This document shows positions 34,026-43,246 of a stretch of 63,302 nucleotides of DNA, in pieces. The stretch's first letter is position 1, and each line of letters opens with the position of its first letter. This DNA is from Dethiothermospora halolimnae. Lineage in GTDB: Bacteria; Bacillota; Clostridia; Tissierellales; VENL01. A program made the position numbers and the translations under genes. The stretch covers positions 1-63,302 of the forward strand of contig NZ_JBAKFX010000019.1 of the NCBI RefSeq assembly GCF_037577855.1, written 5' to 3'. The notes beneath the pieces are model-generated. The model did not search any database, was not told where the DNA came from, and saw only the letters and a program-made list of their open reading frames with translations.

Positions 34026-36107
34026 CTATTTTAAGTTATATTCAAGCATCTTCTCAATCTCATCTGCCCCTTTAGGTCTACTGAAAAGATAGCCTTGTCC
34101 ATACCCACATTTGTTATCATATAAAAACTCACACTGAGCCTGTGTTTCTATCCCCTCTCCTATTACCTTAAAATTCAAGCTAGAAGCCATTGCTAATATA
34201 GCTAATACTATTTCCTTCTTACTCTTATCCTTTTTTACATTTTCTATAAAACTTTTATCTATTTTTAATATATCTATTTCTAAATCCTTTAGTTTACTAA
34301 GGGATGAATATCCTGTTCCAAAGTCATCTATTGCTATTTTTATGCCATTGTCTTTTAATTTTTTAAGATTATTTATTACACTTATTTTTTGACTTATGTA
34401 CATGGTTTCCGTTATCTCTAATATAAAATATTTAGGGTCTAGTTTTACCTCATTTAATATTTTTAAAACAAATCTATAAAAGTTTCTTTTTTCCAATTGT
34501 TTTATAGATACATTAACAGCTATAGTTAAATAATTAAAACCTTTTTCATGCCAACTTTTAAGCTTATAGCAAGCCTCTGTTAATATCCACTTGCCTATAG
34601 AAATTATTTGATTATTCTCTTCAGCTATAGGTATAAATTTCATTGGCGATACCTTACCTATATTAGGGTTGTTCCATCTAGCTAAGGATTCTACCCCTAC
34701 AATTTTATTACTTTGAAGATCTATAATCGGTTGATATTTTAAACATATTTCTTCTTTCTCTATGGCTTTTTTTAGATTTTTATCAATTAGGAAGTTCTCC
34801 TTTACATATATCTGTAAGCATTCCTTATAAAACTTTATTTTATTAGTATTGGATCTTTTTGCTTCATACATGGCTATATCAGCATTTTTTATAAGGGTCT
34901 CAGTATCTTGTCCATCTTTTGGATATATACATATACCTATACTACATGAAATAGCTAATTCATTTTTCCCAATAGAAAATAGATTTTTTAACATTTTTTT
35001 AATCTTTATGGCTGTTCTGATCACTTCTTCTCTATTTAATATATCAGGGATTAATACTATAAATTCATCTCCACCTATCCTTGCAATAATATTTTCTTTA
35101 TCTAAATGTTGTTTTAATCGTCTACCAAATTCTTTAATTACTTCATCACCTACACTATGACCTAAATTATCATTTATTCTTTTAAAGTTATCTATATCCA
35201 TATATAAAATAGCTAGCTTTTTTCCCCTTTCCTTAGAAATCATTATTTGTGAATCCAGCCTATTTTTCATAAAAAATCTATTATATAGCCCTGTAAGAGT
35301 ATCTCTATATATTAAATTTCTCATCTCTTTTTCCCTCTGTTTTTTACTGGATATATCGCTTATTATTGCAGTAAAATGCGTTATATTGTCTTCGTCATCT
35401 TTTATTGAGTATATCCTTAAGTTCTCAGGATATAATTCATCTTTCTTGTTTTTATTCCATACTTCACCACTCCATTTACCTTTATCTAACAAAGTAGACC
35501 ACATATTTCTATAAAAACTTTTATCATGTTTTCCAGATTGAAATATTTTAGGTTTTTTGTCTTCTATCTCTTCTAAATTATATCCTGTAATATCTGTAAA
35601 TGCTTGATTTATCCATTTAATTCTGCTATCATTATCTGTTATTATTACTCCCTCTGTATTATTTTCAAGGGCTTTTGCTAGAAGTCTTATTCTATTTTTA
35701 TCCTTTTTCTGTTCAGTTATATCACTTATGACTGAATACAAGTAGTTTTTATTATTAAAGTCTATTGTTACACTTTGAACTTTAACATCCTTTACTTTTC
35801 CATTTGATATTCGGTGTTTAAACTCAAATTCACTCTCATTTTTATATTCTACCAATTTCATTTTACTTTTAATTTCTTTTTTATTTGAAATATTTAAATC
35901 ATAAATGGATTTTTTACATAATTTATCTTTTGTATATCCATAAAATCTAATTGCCTTCTTATTTGCATCTATTATACTTCCATTTTGAGGATCAACTATT
36001 AACATTATAGAACTATGTTCTTCAAACAATTTTTTATACCTATATTGCCTTGGTTTGTGATTTTTTTCACTTTCCTTCAAAATATCTTGTGAATATCCGC
36101 CTTCCAT
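34026..36107 (-). CDS. PAS-PAS-GGDEF-EAL cyclic-di-GMP protein
   Basis: A 693-residue soluble signalling protein. Two PAS domains (about 25-135 and 140-255) are followed by a GGDEF domain with intact GGDEF at 345-349, and an EAL domain with ESL at 473-475, TETMYIS, DDFGTGYSS, KIDKSFI and GEGIET. Both catalytic motifs look intact, so it could make or degrade c-di-GMP. The RxxD inhibitory site that would precede GGDEF is not present (DKEN at that place). No membrane segment, so it senses a cytoplasmic cue through PAS. GAGGGG precedes the ATG. It is a single gene. Confidence 0.95.
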   Translation of the reverse strand: MEGGYSQDILKESEKNHKPRQYRYKKLFEEHSSIMLIVDPQNGSIIDANKKAIRFYGYTKDKLCKKSIYDLNISNKKEIKSKMKLVEYKNESEFEFKHRISNGKVKDVKVQSVTIDFNNKNYLYSVISDITEQKKDKNRIRLLAKALENNTEGVIITDNDSRIKWINQAFTDITGYNLEEIEDKKPKIFQSGKHDKSFYRNMWSTLLDKGKWSGEVWNKNKKDELYPENLRIYSIKDDEDNITHFTAIISDISSKKQREKEMRNLIYRDTLTGLYNRFFMKNRLDSQIMISKERGKKLAILYMDIDNFKRINDNLGHSVGDEVIKEFGRRLKQHLDKENIIARIGGDEFIVLIPDILNREEVIRTAIKIKKMLKNLFSIGKNELAISCSIGICIYPKDGQDTETLIKNADIAMYEAKRSNTNKIKFYKECLQIYVKENFLIDKNLKKAIEKEEICLKYQPIIDLQSNKIVGVESLARWNNPNIGKVSPMKFIPIAEENNQIISIGKWILTEACYKLKSWHEKGFNYLTIAVNVSIKQLEKRNFYRFVLKILNEVKLDPKYFILEITETMYISQKISVINNLKKLKDNGIKIAIDDFGTGYSSLSKLKDLEIDILKIDKSFIENVKKDKSKKEIVLAILAMASSLNFKVIGEGIETQAQCEFLYDNKCGYGQGYLFSRPKGADEIEKMLEYNLK

Positions 36108-36202
36108 TATAACCCCTCGCTTTTATATTCAACTATTTTTCGACAAAATATAACTTTTTTTATATAGATAAATTTATACCCCATATCTGTAGATATATTC
36201 TA

Positions 36203-36242
36203 AAAAAAGTCATATATCCAAATTTGGATATATGACTTTTTT
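36203..36242 (-). terminator. 40-bp perfect palindrome, terminator
   Basis: A perfect palindrome without spacer (AAAAAAGTCATATATCCAAA and its complement). On the minus strand it ends in seven T, so it should end the transcript of the 36268-36912 gene. Confidence 0.85.
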
Positions 36243-36267
36243 AAAAACTACATTACATATTATCTTT

Positions 36268-36912
36268 TCATAGTATTTCTACTCGTTGTAGGATAGTGTC
36301 CTCAATAACCTCTATCTTCTGTCCTTGCTCTTTATCTTCTATTTCCAAGTTTTCTAACCTTTTCTGTAAAATATTATCTAAATATTTTTTAGCTTTTTTA
36401 TTATCTTTCTTTTTAACAAAATCAGGTGCATTTAATGATAAGTATCTCATTATTCTCTTAGTTTCACTATTTATATAACCTTGAAGGGATTTATAACTTT
36501 TACTCTTTTCGTCTATTTTATTATTATAGAAATATTTTAAAATATTTCTATGATAATATTTAAGTATGTCCATATATTTATCTTCAAATACATATATACT
36601 AATTCTTTCATCATATCTTTTATTTTCGTATTTCTTTAATAATTTATTGGGAACCTTTTCCCTTCTATCGGTTCTCTCTATTACAAACTTTTCCTTTCTA
36701 TATGTGTATTTCTCTATTATTGTCATAGGATTCATTTTTCTTTTTAACTCTTTATCTATTTTAAAATCCTTATCATTTACTATTAATCCTTCATAGTATA
36801 TACATTTATAATATATAATACCACTTAACCATTCTATTTTTTCTATAATGTCTCCCCACATATCAATAGCTAAATTATCAATAGTTTTCTCTAAATTCAG
36901 TCTTTTTTTCAT
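36268..36912 (-). CDS. Hypothetical protein, 214 aa
   Basis: A lysine-rich, very charged protein of unknown family. It starts MKKRLNLEKTIDNLAIDMWGDIIEKIEWLSGIIYYK and has a long basic C-terminal helix region (KKKDNKKAKKYLDNILQKRLENLEIEDKE). No signal peptide or membrane segment. GGAGGG precedes the ATG, and a strong palindromic terminator follows, so it is a single-gene transcript. High Lys/Ile/Asn content reflects low GC. I cannot suggest a function. Confidence 0.7.
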   Translation of the reverse strand: MKKRLNLEKTIDNLAIDMWGDIIEKIEWLSGIIYYKCIYYEGLIVNDKDFKIDKELKRKMNPMTIIEKYTYRKEKFVIERTDRREKVPNKLLKKYENKRYDERISIYVFEDKYMDILKYYHRNILKYFYNNKIDEKSKSYKSLQGYINSETKRIMRYLSLNAPDFVKKKDNKKAKKYLDNILQKRLENLEIEDKEQGQKIEVIEDTILQRVEIL

Positions 36913-37230
36913 AATAACCCTCCAAAACTGTTCAATATCATCTTTAACTATATCCTTATGATAATATTGAAATTATAAATGCTTTTATAATCATATAATA
37001 GAACTTATGTTCTCTTTTGTCAAGATATAGTTTATATTTACTTCATGTTAACATTATATATTAAATTTTACTAGTGTAAAATTTTTATTTTTGGTAAAAA
37101 TACTAGTATTATTGCTAATTATTTTATTATTAAATTATAAATTATTAATAATTTTTAATTTTATTGTTAATAATTTGTTATTTGTGTGGTAATATATGAA
37201 TAATAACAAAAAATATATAGGAGGTTTAAT
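36913..37230. other. Intergenic spacer before the symporter gene
   Basis: About 318 AT-rich bases between divergent genes. Apart from the ribosome sites at both ends (GGAGGG on the minus strand, AGGAGG on the plus strand) I see no operator, hairpin or riboswitch-like structure. The run of ATTATTAATAATTTTTAAT-like bases around 37140 is low-complexity. Confidence 0.5.
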
Positions 37231-38397
37231 ATGGCAAAGAAAATAGGATTGCTACCAAAATTAATAATTGGTATTATTCTTGGTATAGTAATAGGATTAA
37301 TATCAAAATCTATTGAGTTTTATGTTATAGTAAAACTCTTCGCAACATTTACAGGAATTTTTGGTAACTTTTTAAATTTTATTATTCCATTTATTATTTT
37401 AGGTTTTGTGGCTCCCGGTATCGCTGATTTAGGTAGGGGAGCTGGAAAATTATTAGGTCTTACAGCTGCCATAGCTTATATATCAGCTGTTGTAGCCGGA
37501 GTATGTGCATTTATCGTAGGTAAAACCATTCTTCCTGGTATTATTAAGGTGGGAGATTTGGCAGAAAAAGCTGGACCTAATCTAGATCCATACTTTTCAA
37601 TAGAAATGCCACCTATGATGGGTGTAATGACTGCACTTGTTACAGCATTCGTATTGGGTCTAGGTATGGCAAATATTAAAGGTAAAACTTTATTTGAAGC
37701 CCTTAGCGATTTTCAAAATGTGGTTGAGTTAGTTGTTAGGTATGTATTGATACCTTTAATACCTATACATATAGCAGGTACCTTTGCTAAATTATCAGCT
37801 TCTGGAGAAATTTTTGAAACTATAAAAACTTTCTCAACTGTTTATCTTCTAATAATACTGTTACAAATCGGTTATATAGTAGTTCAATATACTATTGCCT
37901 CTATAATAAGTGGTAAAAATCCTTTTAAATGTATAAAGAACATGCTACCGGCATATTTTACTGCATTAGGAACCCAATCTTCTGCAGCTACTATTCCTGT
38001 AACATTGCAAAGTGCCACTAAAAATGGTGTTTCTGAAGACATAGTGGACTTTGTAATTCCATTGGGAGCAACAATACATCTAGCCGGTGATACTATTACT
38101 TTAGTATTATCTTCAATGGGTGTAATGTTAATGGCAGGTCAAACTCCAACAATAGCTATGCTACTTCCCTTTATTTTCATGCTAGGTGTTACAATGGTAG
38201 CAGCTCCAGGTATTCCTGGAGGCGGAGTATATGCAGCTTTAGGTCTATTAAAGGATATGTTAGGATTTACGCAACCCCAAAGAAACTTAATGATTGCTTT
38301 ACACTTTGCCCAAGATAGTTTTGGTACAGCTACAAATGTTACCGGTGATGGAGCCATAGCTATTATGGTAGATAAATTGTCTAAAAAGAAATCTTAG
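37231..38397 (+). CDS. Dicarboxylate/amino acid:cation symporter
   Basis: A 388-residue DAACS (GltP/SstT-like) transporter with about eight membrane segments and two hairpins. The diagnostic motif GTQSSAATIPVTLQSA and the later block GATIHLAGDTITLVLSSMGV correspond to HP1 and TM7, and the C-terminal NVTGDGAIA to TM8. It imports glutamate, aspartate, serine or C4-dicarboxylates with Na+ or H+; the substrate is not determined. AGGAGG precedes the ATG. It is a single-gene unit followed by a large hairpin. Confidence 0.93.
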   Translation: MAKKIGLLPKLIIGIILGIVIGLISKSIEFYVIVKLFATFTGIFGNFLNFIIPFIILGFVAPGIADLGRGAGKLLGLTAAIAYISAVVAGVCAFIVGKTILPGIIKVGDLAEKAGPNLDPYFSIEMPPMMGVMTALVTAFVLGLGMANIKGKTLFEALSDFQNVVELVVRYVLIPLIPIHIAGTFAKLSASGEIFETIKTFSTVYLLIILLQIGYIVVQYTIASIISGKNPFKCIKNMLPAYFTALGTQSSAATIPVTLQSATKNGVSEDIVDFVIPLGATIHLAGDTITLVLSSMGVMLMAGQTPTIAMLLPFIFMLGVTMVAAPGIPGGGVYAALGLLKDMLGFTQPQRNLMIALHFAQDSFGTATNVTGDGAIAIMVDKLSKKKS

Positions 38398-38430
38398 CCC
38401 CAAAATACCATTTTATCTCCTAATTTCTTT

Positions 38431-38473
38431 GCCCCCTGTACTTTGTACATATGATGTGCAGAGTACAGGGGGC
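38431..38473 (+). repeat. Hairpin related to the dispersed repeat, copy E
   Basis: GCCCCCTGTACT / AGTACAGGGGGC (12 bp perfect) encloses a second stem TGTACAT / ATGTGCA (one G-T). The words GTACAGGGGGCAGAGTAC and GATGTGCAGAGTACAG resemble the GTGCAGGGTGCAAAGTGCAG part of copy C. It lies 33 bases after the symporter gene and could also end its transcript. Confidence 0.55.
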
Positions 38474-38497
38474 AGAGTACAAAAAATATATTAAAAA

Positions 38498-38517
38498 AGG
38501 ACTCCCTAAGGAGTCCT
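38498..38517 (-). terminator. Intrinsic terminator of the CotF-type pair
   Basis: AGGACTCC-CTAA-GGAGTCCT (8-bp stem) is followed on the minus strand by six T and sits just beyond the stop codon of the coat gene. Confidence 0.9.
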
Positions 38518-38523
38518 AATATA

Positions 38524-38889
38524 TTATCTTAAAGAACCGTTGTTGTTTCCTTGAGTCATAGTGCCTTTCATAGATCTATTTGTGTTATTAGATAAGTTAC
38601 CGCTTGTGTTTCCACCCATTCCCATATTAGGAGTAGTAGTATTACCTTGGCTTAGTTGAGACTTTAATTGCTGTACTTCTTGGCTACTTGCCTTTTGAGC
38701 CGGTTGATAGTAACCTAATTGTTCTGCCCTTTGATATAAGTCATAATGGAATTGTTCTGCATCATCTCTAAGTTGTTGTAATGCACTTCTCAATTGTTGA
38801 TTTGATGTTTCAGATATTGCAGTTTCATAAGCATTTAAACTAGCTTTAGTCATCGATAAAACGTCATTTACCATATCTTTTTCATTCAT
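38524..38889 (-). CDS. CotF-family spore coat protein
   Basis: A 121-residue protein whose N-terminal 85 residues form the ferritin-like helical CotF domain (NEKDMVNDVLSMTKASLNAYETAISETSNQQLRSALQQLR...QFHYDLYQRAEQLGYYQPA). The C-terminal tail is rich in Asn, Gly, Thr and Met. It is the second of two genes; a small companion precedes it by 18 bases. GGAGG is upstream. Mother-cell expression and coat location are inferred from the family. Confidence 0.9.
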   Translation of the reverse strand: MNEKDMVNDVLSMTKASLNAYETAISETSNQQLRSALQQLRDDAEQFHYDLYQRAEQLGYYQPAQKASSQEVQQLKSQLSQGNTTTPNMGMGGNTSGNLSNNTNRSMKGTMTQGNNNGSLR

Positions 38890-38907
38890 AGTTTAGATAC
38901 CTCCATA

Positions 38908-39117
38908 TTATTTTAATGAGTTAGTTAAATTTTGAGCTGTTGTTCCTGCTGATTGAGCCCCTTGACTAAACATTTGTTTAATTTGTTGATCTTGACATTT
39001 ACTCGCATATTCGTTAAGTTTACATTTCATTAATTGATGGCTACCTGTAATATGTCTTATACTTTGTAATTCCATTTGGCTAACATTATTAAGATTTAAA
39101 GAGTTTTTTAAAGTCAT
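38908..39117 (-). CDS. Small CotF-type coat companion
   Basis: A 69-residue helical protein (LNLNNVSQMELQSIRHITGSHQLMKCKLNEYASKCQDQQIKQMFSQGAQSA). It resembles the first half of a CotF/YraG domain and is regularly paired with a CotF gene in spore formers. AAAGGAG lies nine bases upstream of the ATG. It forms a two-gene operon with 38524-38889. Two cysteines (MKC, SKC) might allow cross-linking in the coat. Confidence 0.85.
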   Translation of the reverse strand: MTLKNSLNLNNVSQMELQSIRHITGSHQLMKCKLNEYASKCQDQQIKQMFSQGAQSAGTTAQNLTNSLK

Positions 39118-39236
39118 TTAATTTTCTCCTTTCTTTTTGTTATTCCTTATTCCTCTATTATTGTGTGTTAACTGTTGATATCCTATAACATGAAAATAAC
39201 AGCCATTATGGTAGAAAACTTTTCATCTTACACTTT

Positions 39237-39671
39237 TTAACTTAAATATTTTTTAAAACCCAAACTATTGTTGTCATACCCTATTTTTTTATAAAATTTA
39301 TGGGACTTAGTTCTCTTTTTATTTGATAGTAACATTATAAAATAGCAATTATACCTTTTAGCAATGTTTTCGATTTTATTAAATAATATAGTTCCATAAC
39401 CTTTATGACGATTTTCCTTATCGATTACAACATTTTCCACTATCATAAATGGTCTACAGTCATTAAATAGATCTAAGCAAATTATAGTTAATGCACTCCC
39501 TATAAGTCTATTATTCTCCTTTATTCCCAATAAAAAATAATTATTATTAGAAGCAATTTTATCAAATTCTCTATTTAATTTTTCTATATATAAATTACTA
39601 CTACCTAATTGGTTATATAGTAAACTTAATTCTTTTAATTCTTTTTTCTGTATTCTATCCACTGTAACCAT
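39237..39671 (-). CDS. GNAT family N-acetyltransferase
   Basis: A 144-residue acetyltransferase. The acetyl-CoA-binding motif A is VIDKENRHKGYGTILFNKIENIAKRYNCYFIML (R/Q-x-x-G-x-G/A type as RHKGYG). It is preceded by the usual beta strands (NRLIGSALTIICLD; FMIVENVVI). The C-terminal SHKFYKKIGYD is motif B. The substrate cannot be told. GGAG lies ten bases upstream of the ATG. Single gene. Confidence 0.92.
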   Translation of the reverse strand: MVTVDRIQKKELKELSLLYNQLGSSNLYIEKLNREFDKIASNNNYFLLGIKENNRLIGSALTIICLDLFNDCRPFMIVENVVIDKENRHKGYGTILFNKIENIAKRYNCYFIMLLSNKKRTKSHKFYKKIGYDNNSLGFKKYLS

Positions 39672-39820
39672 ATATTATCATCTCCTAAAAAAACTTATAC
39701 TTCAAAATATTCATATTTCCCACTATTGGTTAAATCACTATTTTTTTGCACTAAATCTATTTTTTTAATACAGAATTATTATATATCTGGAGATAATAAT
39801 AAATAATTGGAGGTGAGCTT

Positions 39821-40081
39821 ATGGAAAAGAAAGTTGTTGTGGAAAATACATTAAAGTCCCACATAGATTTTCTAGAAAATTCAGGTTATGATGTTCATAA
39901 ACTATATAAAAATAAAAATTTAAATAATATAACCTCTTTTGATTACGATGGAATAGTTGTTTCTGATACAAATAAGACCAATATGTCCTCTTCTACCGAT
40001 TATAGAACTGGAGCTCCTATTATAGAAGCAAAAAATAAAACCCCTGAAGAAGTATATAATATATTAAGATCTAGGTATTAA
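39821..40081 (+). CDS. YkuS (UPF0180) family protein
   Basis: An 86-residue protein resembling YkuS/UPF0180: VVVENTLKSHIDFLENSGYDVHKL, then DYDGIVVSDTNKTNM and the C-terminal APIIEAKNKTPEEVYNILRSR. The function of the family is unknown. GGAGGTGAG precedes the ATG, and an intrinsic terminator starts at the stop codon. Confidence 0.8.
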   Translation: MEKKVVVENTLKSHIDFLENSGYDVHKLYKNKNLNNITSFDYDGIVVSDTNKTNMSSSTDYRTGAPIIEAKNKTPEEVYNILRSRY

Positions 40082-40115
40082 AAAAATGTGGCCGAGAAAC
40101 ATGGCCACATTTTTT
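40081..40115. terminator. Terminator after ykuS-like gene
   Basis: AAAAAATGTGGCC / GGCCACATTTTTT (13 bp, nine-base loop). The 3' arm supplies a six-T run on the plus strand. Confidence 0.9.
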
Positions 40116-40146
40116 AATTTTAAATTATAAATTTTAAATTAAAAGA

Positions 40147-40500
40147 TTAATCTAAGTCCCTTGAGGCTATTAAATTTACATTAATATCTAATATATTTTC
40201 TATTATTATATCTCCCATCTTTATAGGGGCATTGATTTCAACTTCGTTAATCAGTTTCATACAGTCAAATATTTTATCTTTAGGTATAGCTTTGTCAGTT
40301 CTCACCGGTAGTCTATTTAACGATGCATTTTTTATCTTCACTGTTGATGTTACTGTTCTAGTAGGGTTTGTAACCTCTTTTATAGCATAGTCATATCCCC
40401 TTTTACATGTGTTTCCTGTTACCTTATATTCTTTCCCCTCTTTTTTAACTTCCATGGGACATCCAATTGGGCATACTATACATATTACTTCTTTAGCCAT
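40147..40500 (-). CDS. DUF1667 domain protein of the glycerol operon
   Basis: A 117-residue protein with the cysteine motif CIVCPIGCPMEV followed by GNTCKRGYDYA, characteristic of DUF1667. Such proteins are encoded next to the two flavoproteins of the glycerol-3-phosphate dehydrogenase operon in Clostridia and Thermotogae. The four cysteines may hold an iron-sulfur cluster for electron transfer; this is inference. Its AAGGGGGG ribosome site overlaps the end of the upstream oxidoreductase gene. Confidence 0.9.
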   Translation of the reverse strand: MAKEVICIVCPIGCPMEVKKEGKEYKVTGNTCKRGYDYAIKEVTNPTRTVTSTVKIKNASLNRLPVRTDKAIPKDKIFDCMKLINEVEINAPIKMGDIIIENILDINVNLIASRDLD

Positions 40501-40501
40501 C

Positions 40502-41767
40502 TTATTCCCCCCTTTTTTCTATTTCCACTGTAATATTATTAATATTAGAAAAATCCAATTTATTAGTATCTATCTTAATTCTCTCCATTTCTCCAGGAGT
40601 TAGGTATTTTTTATTAATCTCTTTCAATCTTTCCTTTCCATATTTTACGACTAATTTCACATCCTCATATATATTATCGACCCTCATAAAAAGATTTAAA
40701 TTATCATTTAAGTTTAAAGGTCTAATATCATTGGGTATAATATATCTAATGCCCTTTCCGGCCAAGGTTTTAATAATATCACTATTATCTTTTATCCTAT
40801 TTTTTATATACCTAGATGCATTGGCTCCTGCCCTTCTACTTTCTTCCGTTACGTAGTCAACTAAATCATGGACATGTAATACATTGCCACATGCAAATAT
40901 CCCATCTATATTGGTTTCCATCGACTCATTAACTATTGGTCCCCCTGTTATATCATTCATCTTTATATCTATGCTCTCTGATAGTTCATTTTCCGGTATT
41001 AAACCCACAGATAGTAATAATGTATCACAATCATAAATCTTTTCTGTACCTCTAATAGGCATCCTTTTTTCATCAACTCTAGCTACAGTTATACTACTAA
41101 CTCTATCTTTCCCCTTTATGTCAGTAACCGTATGGCTTAATAAGAGGGGGATATTAAAATCATCTAGACACTGAACAATATTTCTAGTTAAACCTCCAGG
41201 GTATGGCATAATATCTGCCACACCTATTACTTCAGCACCTTCAAGGGTAAGTCTCCTTGCCATAATAAGACCAATGTCCCCTGACCCTAATATAAATACC
41301 TTTTTCCCCACCATATATCCTTCCATATTCATAAACCTTTGGGCAGTTCCTGCTGTAAATATACCACTGGGTCTAGTTCCTGGTATTCTTATGGCTCCCC
41401 TTGTTCGCTCTCTACATCCCATAGCTAATACTACCGCTTCAGACTTTATTACCATAAATCCTTCATCTTTATTTATTGCTTTCACAGTCTTATCCTTAGA
41501 AATATCCAACACCATTGTATCTAATTTATAGTCTATATTAAGTTCTTTTACTTTATTTATAAATTTCTGTGCATATTCAGGTCCAGTTAATTCTTCATTA
41601 AACTCATGTAATCCAAAACCATTATGAATACATTGGTTAAGTATCCCCCCAAGTTCTCTGTCCCTTTCTATAATCAACACCTTATCAGTTCCATTATTCT
41701 TAGCTTCAATAGCAGCAGCTAGACCAGCTGGACCACCACCTATTATAACTATATCGTATTTAATCAC
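40502..41767 (-). CDS. FAD-dependent oxidoreductase of the glycerol operon
   Basis: A 421-residue flavoprotein with FAD-binding GGGPAGLAAAIEA at the N-terminus and a second nucleotide-binding motif (LGSGDIGLIMARRL) at about 160, plus VVLAMGCRERTRGA and GIFACGNVLHVHD, as in NAD(P)H-dependent thioredoxin-reductase-like enzymes. It probably passes electrons from glycerol-3-phosphate dehydrogenase to NAD+ or another carrier. It starts with GTG; GTGA overlaps the stop codon of the upstream dehydrogenase gene, so translational coupling is likely. GGGGGAT is upstream. Confidence 0.9.
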   Translation of the reverse strand: MIKYDIVIIGGGPAGLAAAIEAKNNGTDKVLIIERDRELGGILNQCIHNGFGLHEFNEELTGPEYAQKFINKVKELNIDYKLDTMVLDISKDKTVKAINKDEGFMVIKSEAVVLAMGCRERTRGAIRIPGTRPSGIFTAGTAQRFMNMEGYMVGKKVFILGSGDIGLIMARRLTLEGAEVIGVADIMPYPGGLTRNIVQCLDDFNIPLLLSHTVTDIKGKDRVSSITVARVDEKRMPIRGTEKIYDCDTLLLSVGLIPENELSESIDIKMNDITGGPIVNESMETNIDGIFACGNVLHVHDLVDYVTEESRRAGANASRYIKNRIKDNSDIIKTLAGKGIRYIIPNDIRPLNLNDNLNLFMRVDNIYEDVKLVVKYGKERLKEINKKYLTPGEMERIKIDTNKLDFSNINNITVEIEKRGE

Positions 41768-43221
41768 TTTAAATCCCCCTTATCACTACCTTTATTGCTT
41801 TTTCCTGTTAGTATATAGGATTTTTTACTATCTTTCACTATATCCTCTATATTTTCATTTAGTTCCCTTGATAATATCTCCATAACCCTAGGCTTACAAA
41901 ATCCCCCTTGACATCTACCACTTCCCGGTCTAACCCTTCTTTTTACACCATCTACTGTTGTGGCTCCAGCCTTTCTATGGATACAATCTACTATTTCCCC
42001 CTCGGTTATATTTTCACATCTACAGATAATCCTACCAAACTTAGGGTCTTTCTCTATTATTTCTTTCTTTTCTTTATCTGTCAGTTGATTAAATCTAATA
42101 ACTTTTTTCCTCTTGGGATTAAAGTTACTATTTTCTTTTAAATCGCCAGACATATCCCTTATCATTTTAGCCACATATTCTGCAATTGCAGGAGAAGCCG
42201 TTAATCCTGGGGATTTTATACCTGCTACATTAATGAATCCCTTTGAGTCTTTAGCTTCTTCTATTATAAAGTCACCATTTTTAGTTTCTGCCCTAAGACC
42301 TGCAAATGTTGTTATAGTTTTACTAAAAGGGATATTTTCACAGGTCTTTTTAGATGTTTGTTCAATGTATGAAAGACTGTCTACCGTAGTATCCAGTGCT
42401 TCTTTATCATCTATGTCCTCTGCATCTGGCCCTACTATTAGGTTTCCATGAACTGTTGGAGCTACTATAACCCCTTTGCCAAGCTTTGTTGGACACTGAA
42501 ACACAACACTGTTTACTAAATCTCCAGCCTTTTTATCTAAAAGGTAATATTGTCCCCTTCTTGGCTTTATCTCAAAACTTTCATTTGAAACCATATTATT
42601 TATCTTATCTGCATATAAACCTCCACAGTTTATAACATATTTAGATTTAAATTCCCTATCTTTAGTATTTATTTTATAATTATTAGCTTCCTTTTCAATA
42701 TTTACTACCTCTGAGTTCAAGAATAACTGGACTCCATTTTCCATTGCATTTTCACATAAAGCTATGGCTAACTCCCAAGGACCGATAATTCCACATGTGG
42801 GTGCATATAAAGCTCCTACTATACCCTCCGATAAATTAGGTTCCATTTTTTTTACTTCTTTTTTATCTAATATCTTAAGCTTTGGTATATTATTTCCTAC
42901 TCCCCTTTCATATAACTCCTCAAGGGTAGTCATTTCTTCCTCACTAAAGGCAACTACTAAAGAACCTACTCTTTCAAATTCAACATCTAAGTTTTTACAT
43001 ATATCATCAAACATCGGATTACCAAGGCTATTAAATTTAGATTTATTAGTGTTTGGTTCAGCATCATAACCTGCATGTATTATGGCTGTATTTGCCTTTG
43101 TGGTTCCATTTGATATATCATTATCCTTCTCTATAAGGGCAATATCCAAATCATATTTAGATAGTTCCCTAGCTATAAATGTCCCTATAATGCCAGCTCC
43201 TATAATTGCAACATCAAACAT
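41764..43221 (-). CDS. glpA: Glycerol-3-phosphate dehydrogenase, GlpA-like
   Basis: A 485-residue FAD enzyme. The N-terminal DAO domain (MFDVAIIGAGIIGTFIARELSK; NTAIIHAGYDAEPNT) is followed by a C-terminal [2Fe-2S]-type BFD domain (about 400-455, ICRCENITEGEIVDCI ... GSGRCQGGFCKPRV). This form is typical of anaerobic glycerol catabolism: sn-glycerol-3-phosphate to dihydroxyacetone phosphate. The start is the ATG at 43221, with AAAGGAGG upstream; the longer frame runs back through the repeat element. It is the first gene of the three-gene operon preceded by a GlpP-type leader. Confidence 0.92.
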   Translation of the reverse strand: MFDVAIIGAGIIGTFIARELSKYDLDIALIEKDNDISNGTTKANTAIIHAGYDAEPNTNKSKFNSLGNPMFDDICKNLDVEFERVGSLVVAFSEEEMTTLEELYERGVGNNIPKLKILDKKEVKKMEPNLSEGIVGALYAPTCGIIGPWELAIALCENAMENGVQLFLNSEVVNIEKEANNYKINTKDREFKSKYVINCGGLYADKINNMVSNESFEIKPRRGQYYLLDKKAGDLVNSVVFQCPTKLGKGVIVAPTVHGNLIVGPDAEDIDDKEALDTTVDSLSYIEQTSKKTCENIPFSKTITTFAGLRAETKNGDFIIEEAKDSKGFINVAGIKSPGLTASPAIAEYVAKMIRDMSGDLKENSNFNPKRKKVIRFNQLTDKEKKEIIEKDPKFGRIICRCENITEGEIVDCIHRKAGATTVDGVKRRVRPGSGRCQGGFCKPRVMEILSRELNENIEDIVKDSKKSYILTGKSNKGSDKGDLK

Positions 43222-43246
43222 ATTAACTCCTCCTTTTAGTATGGGA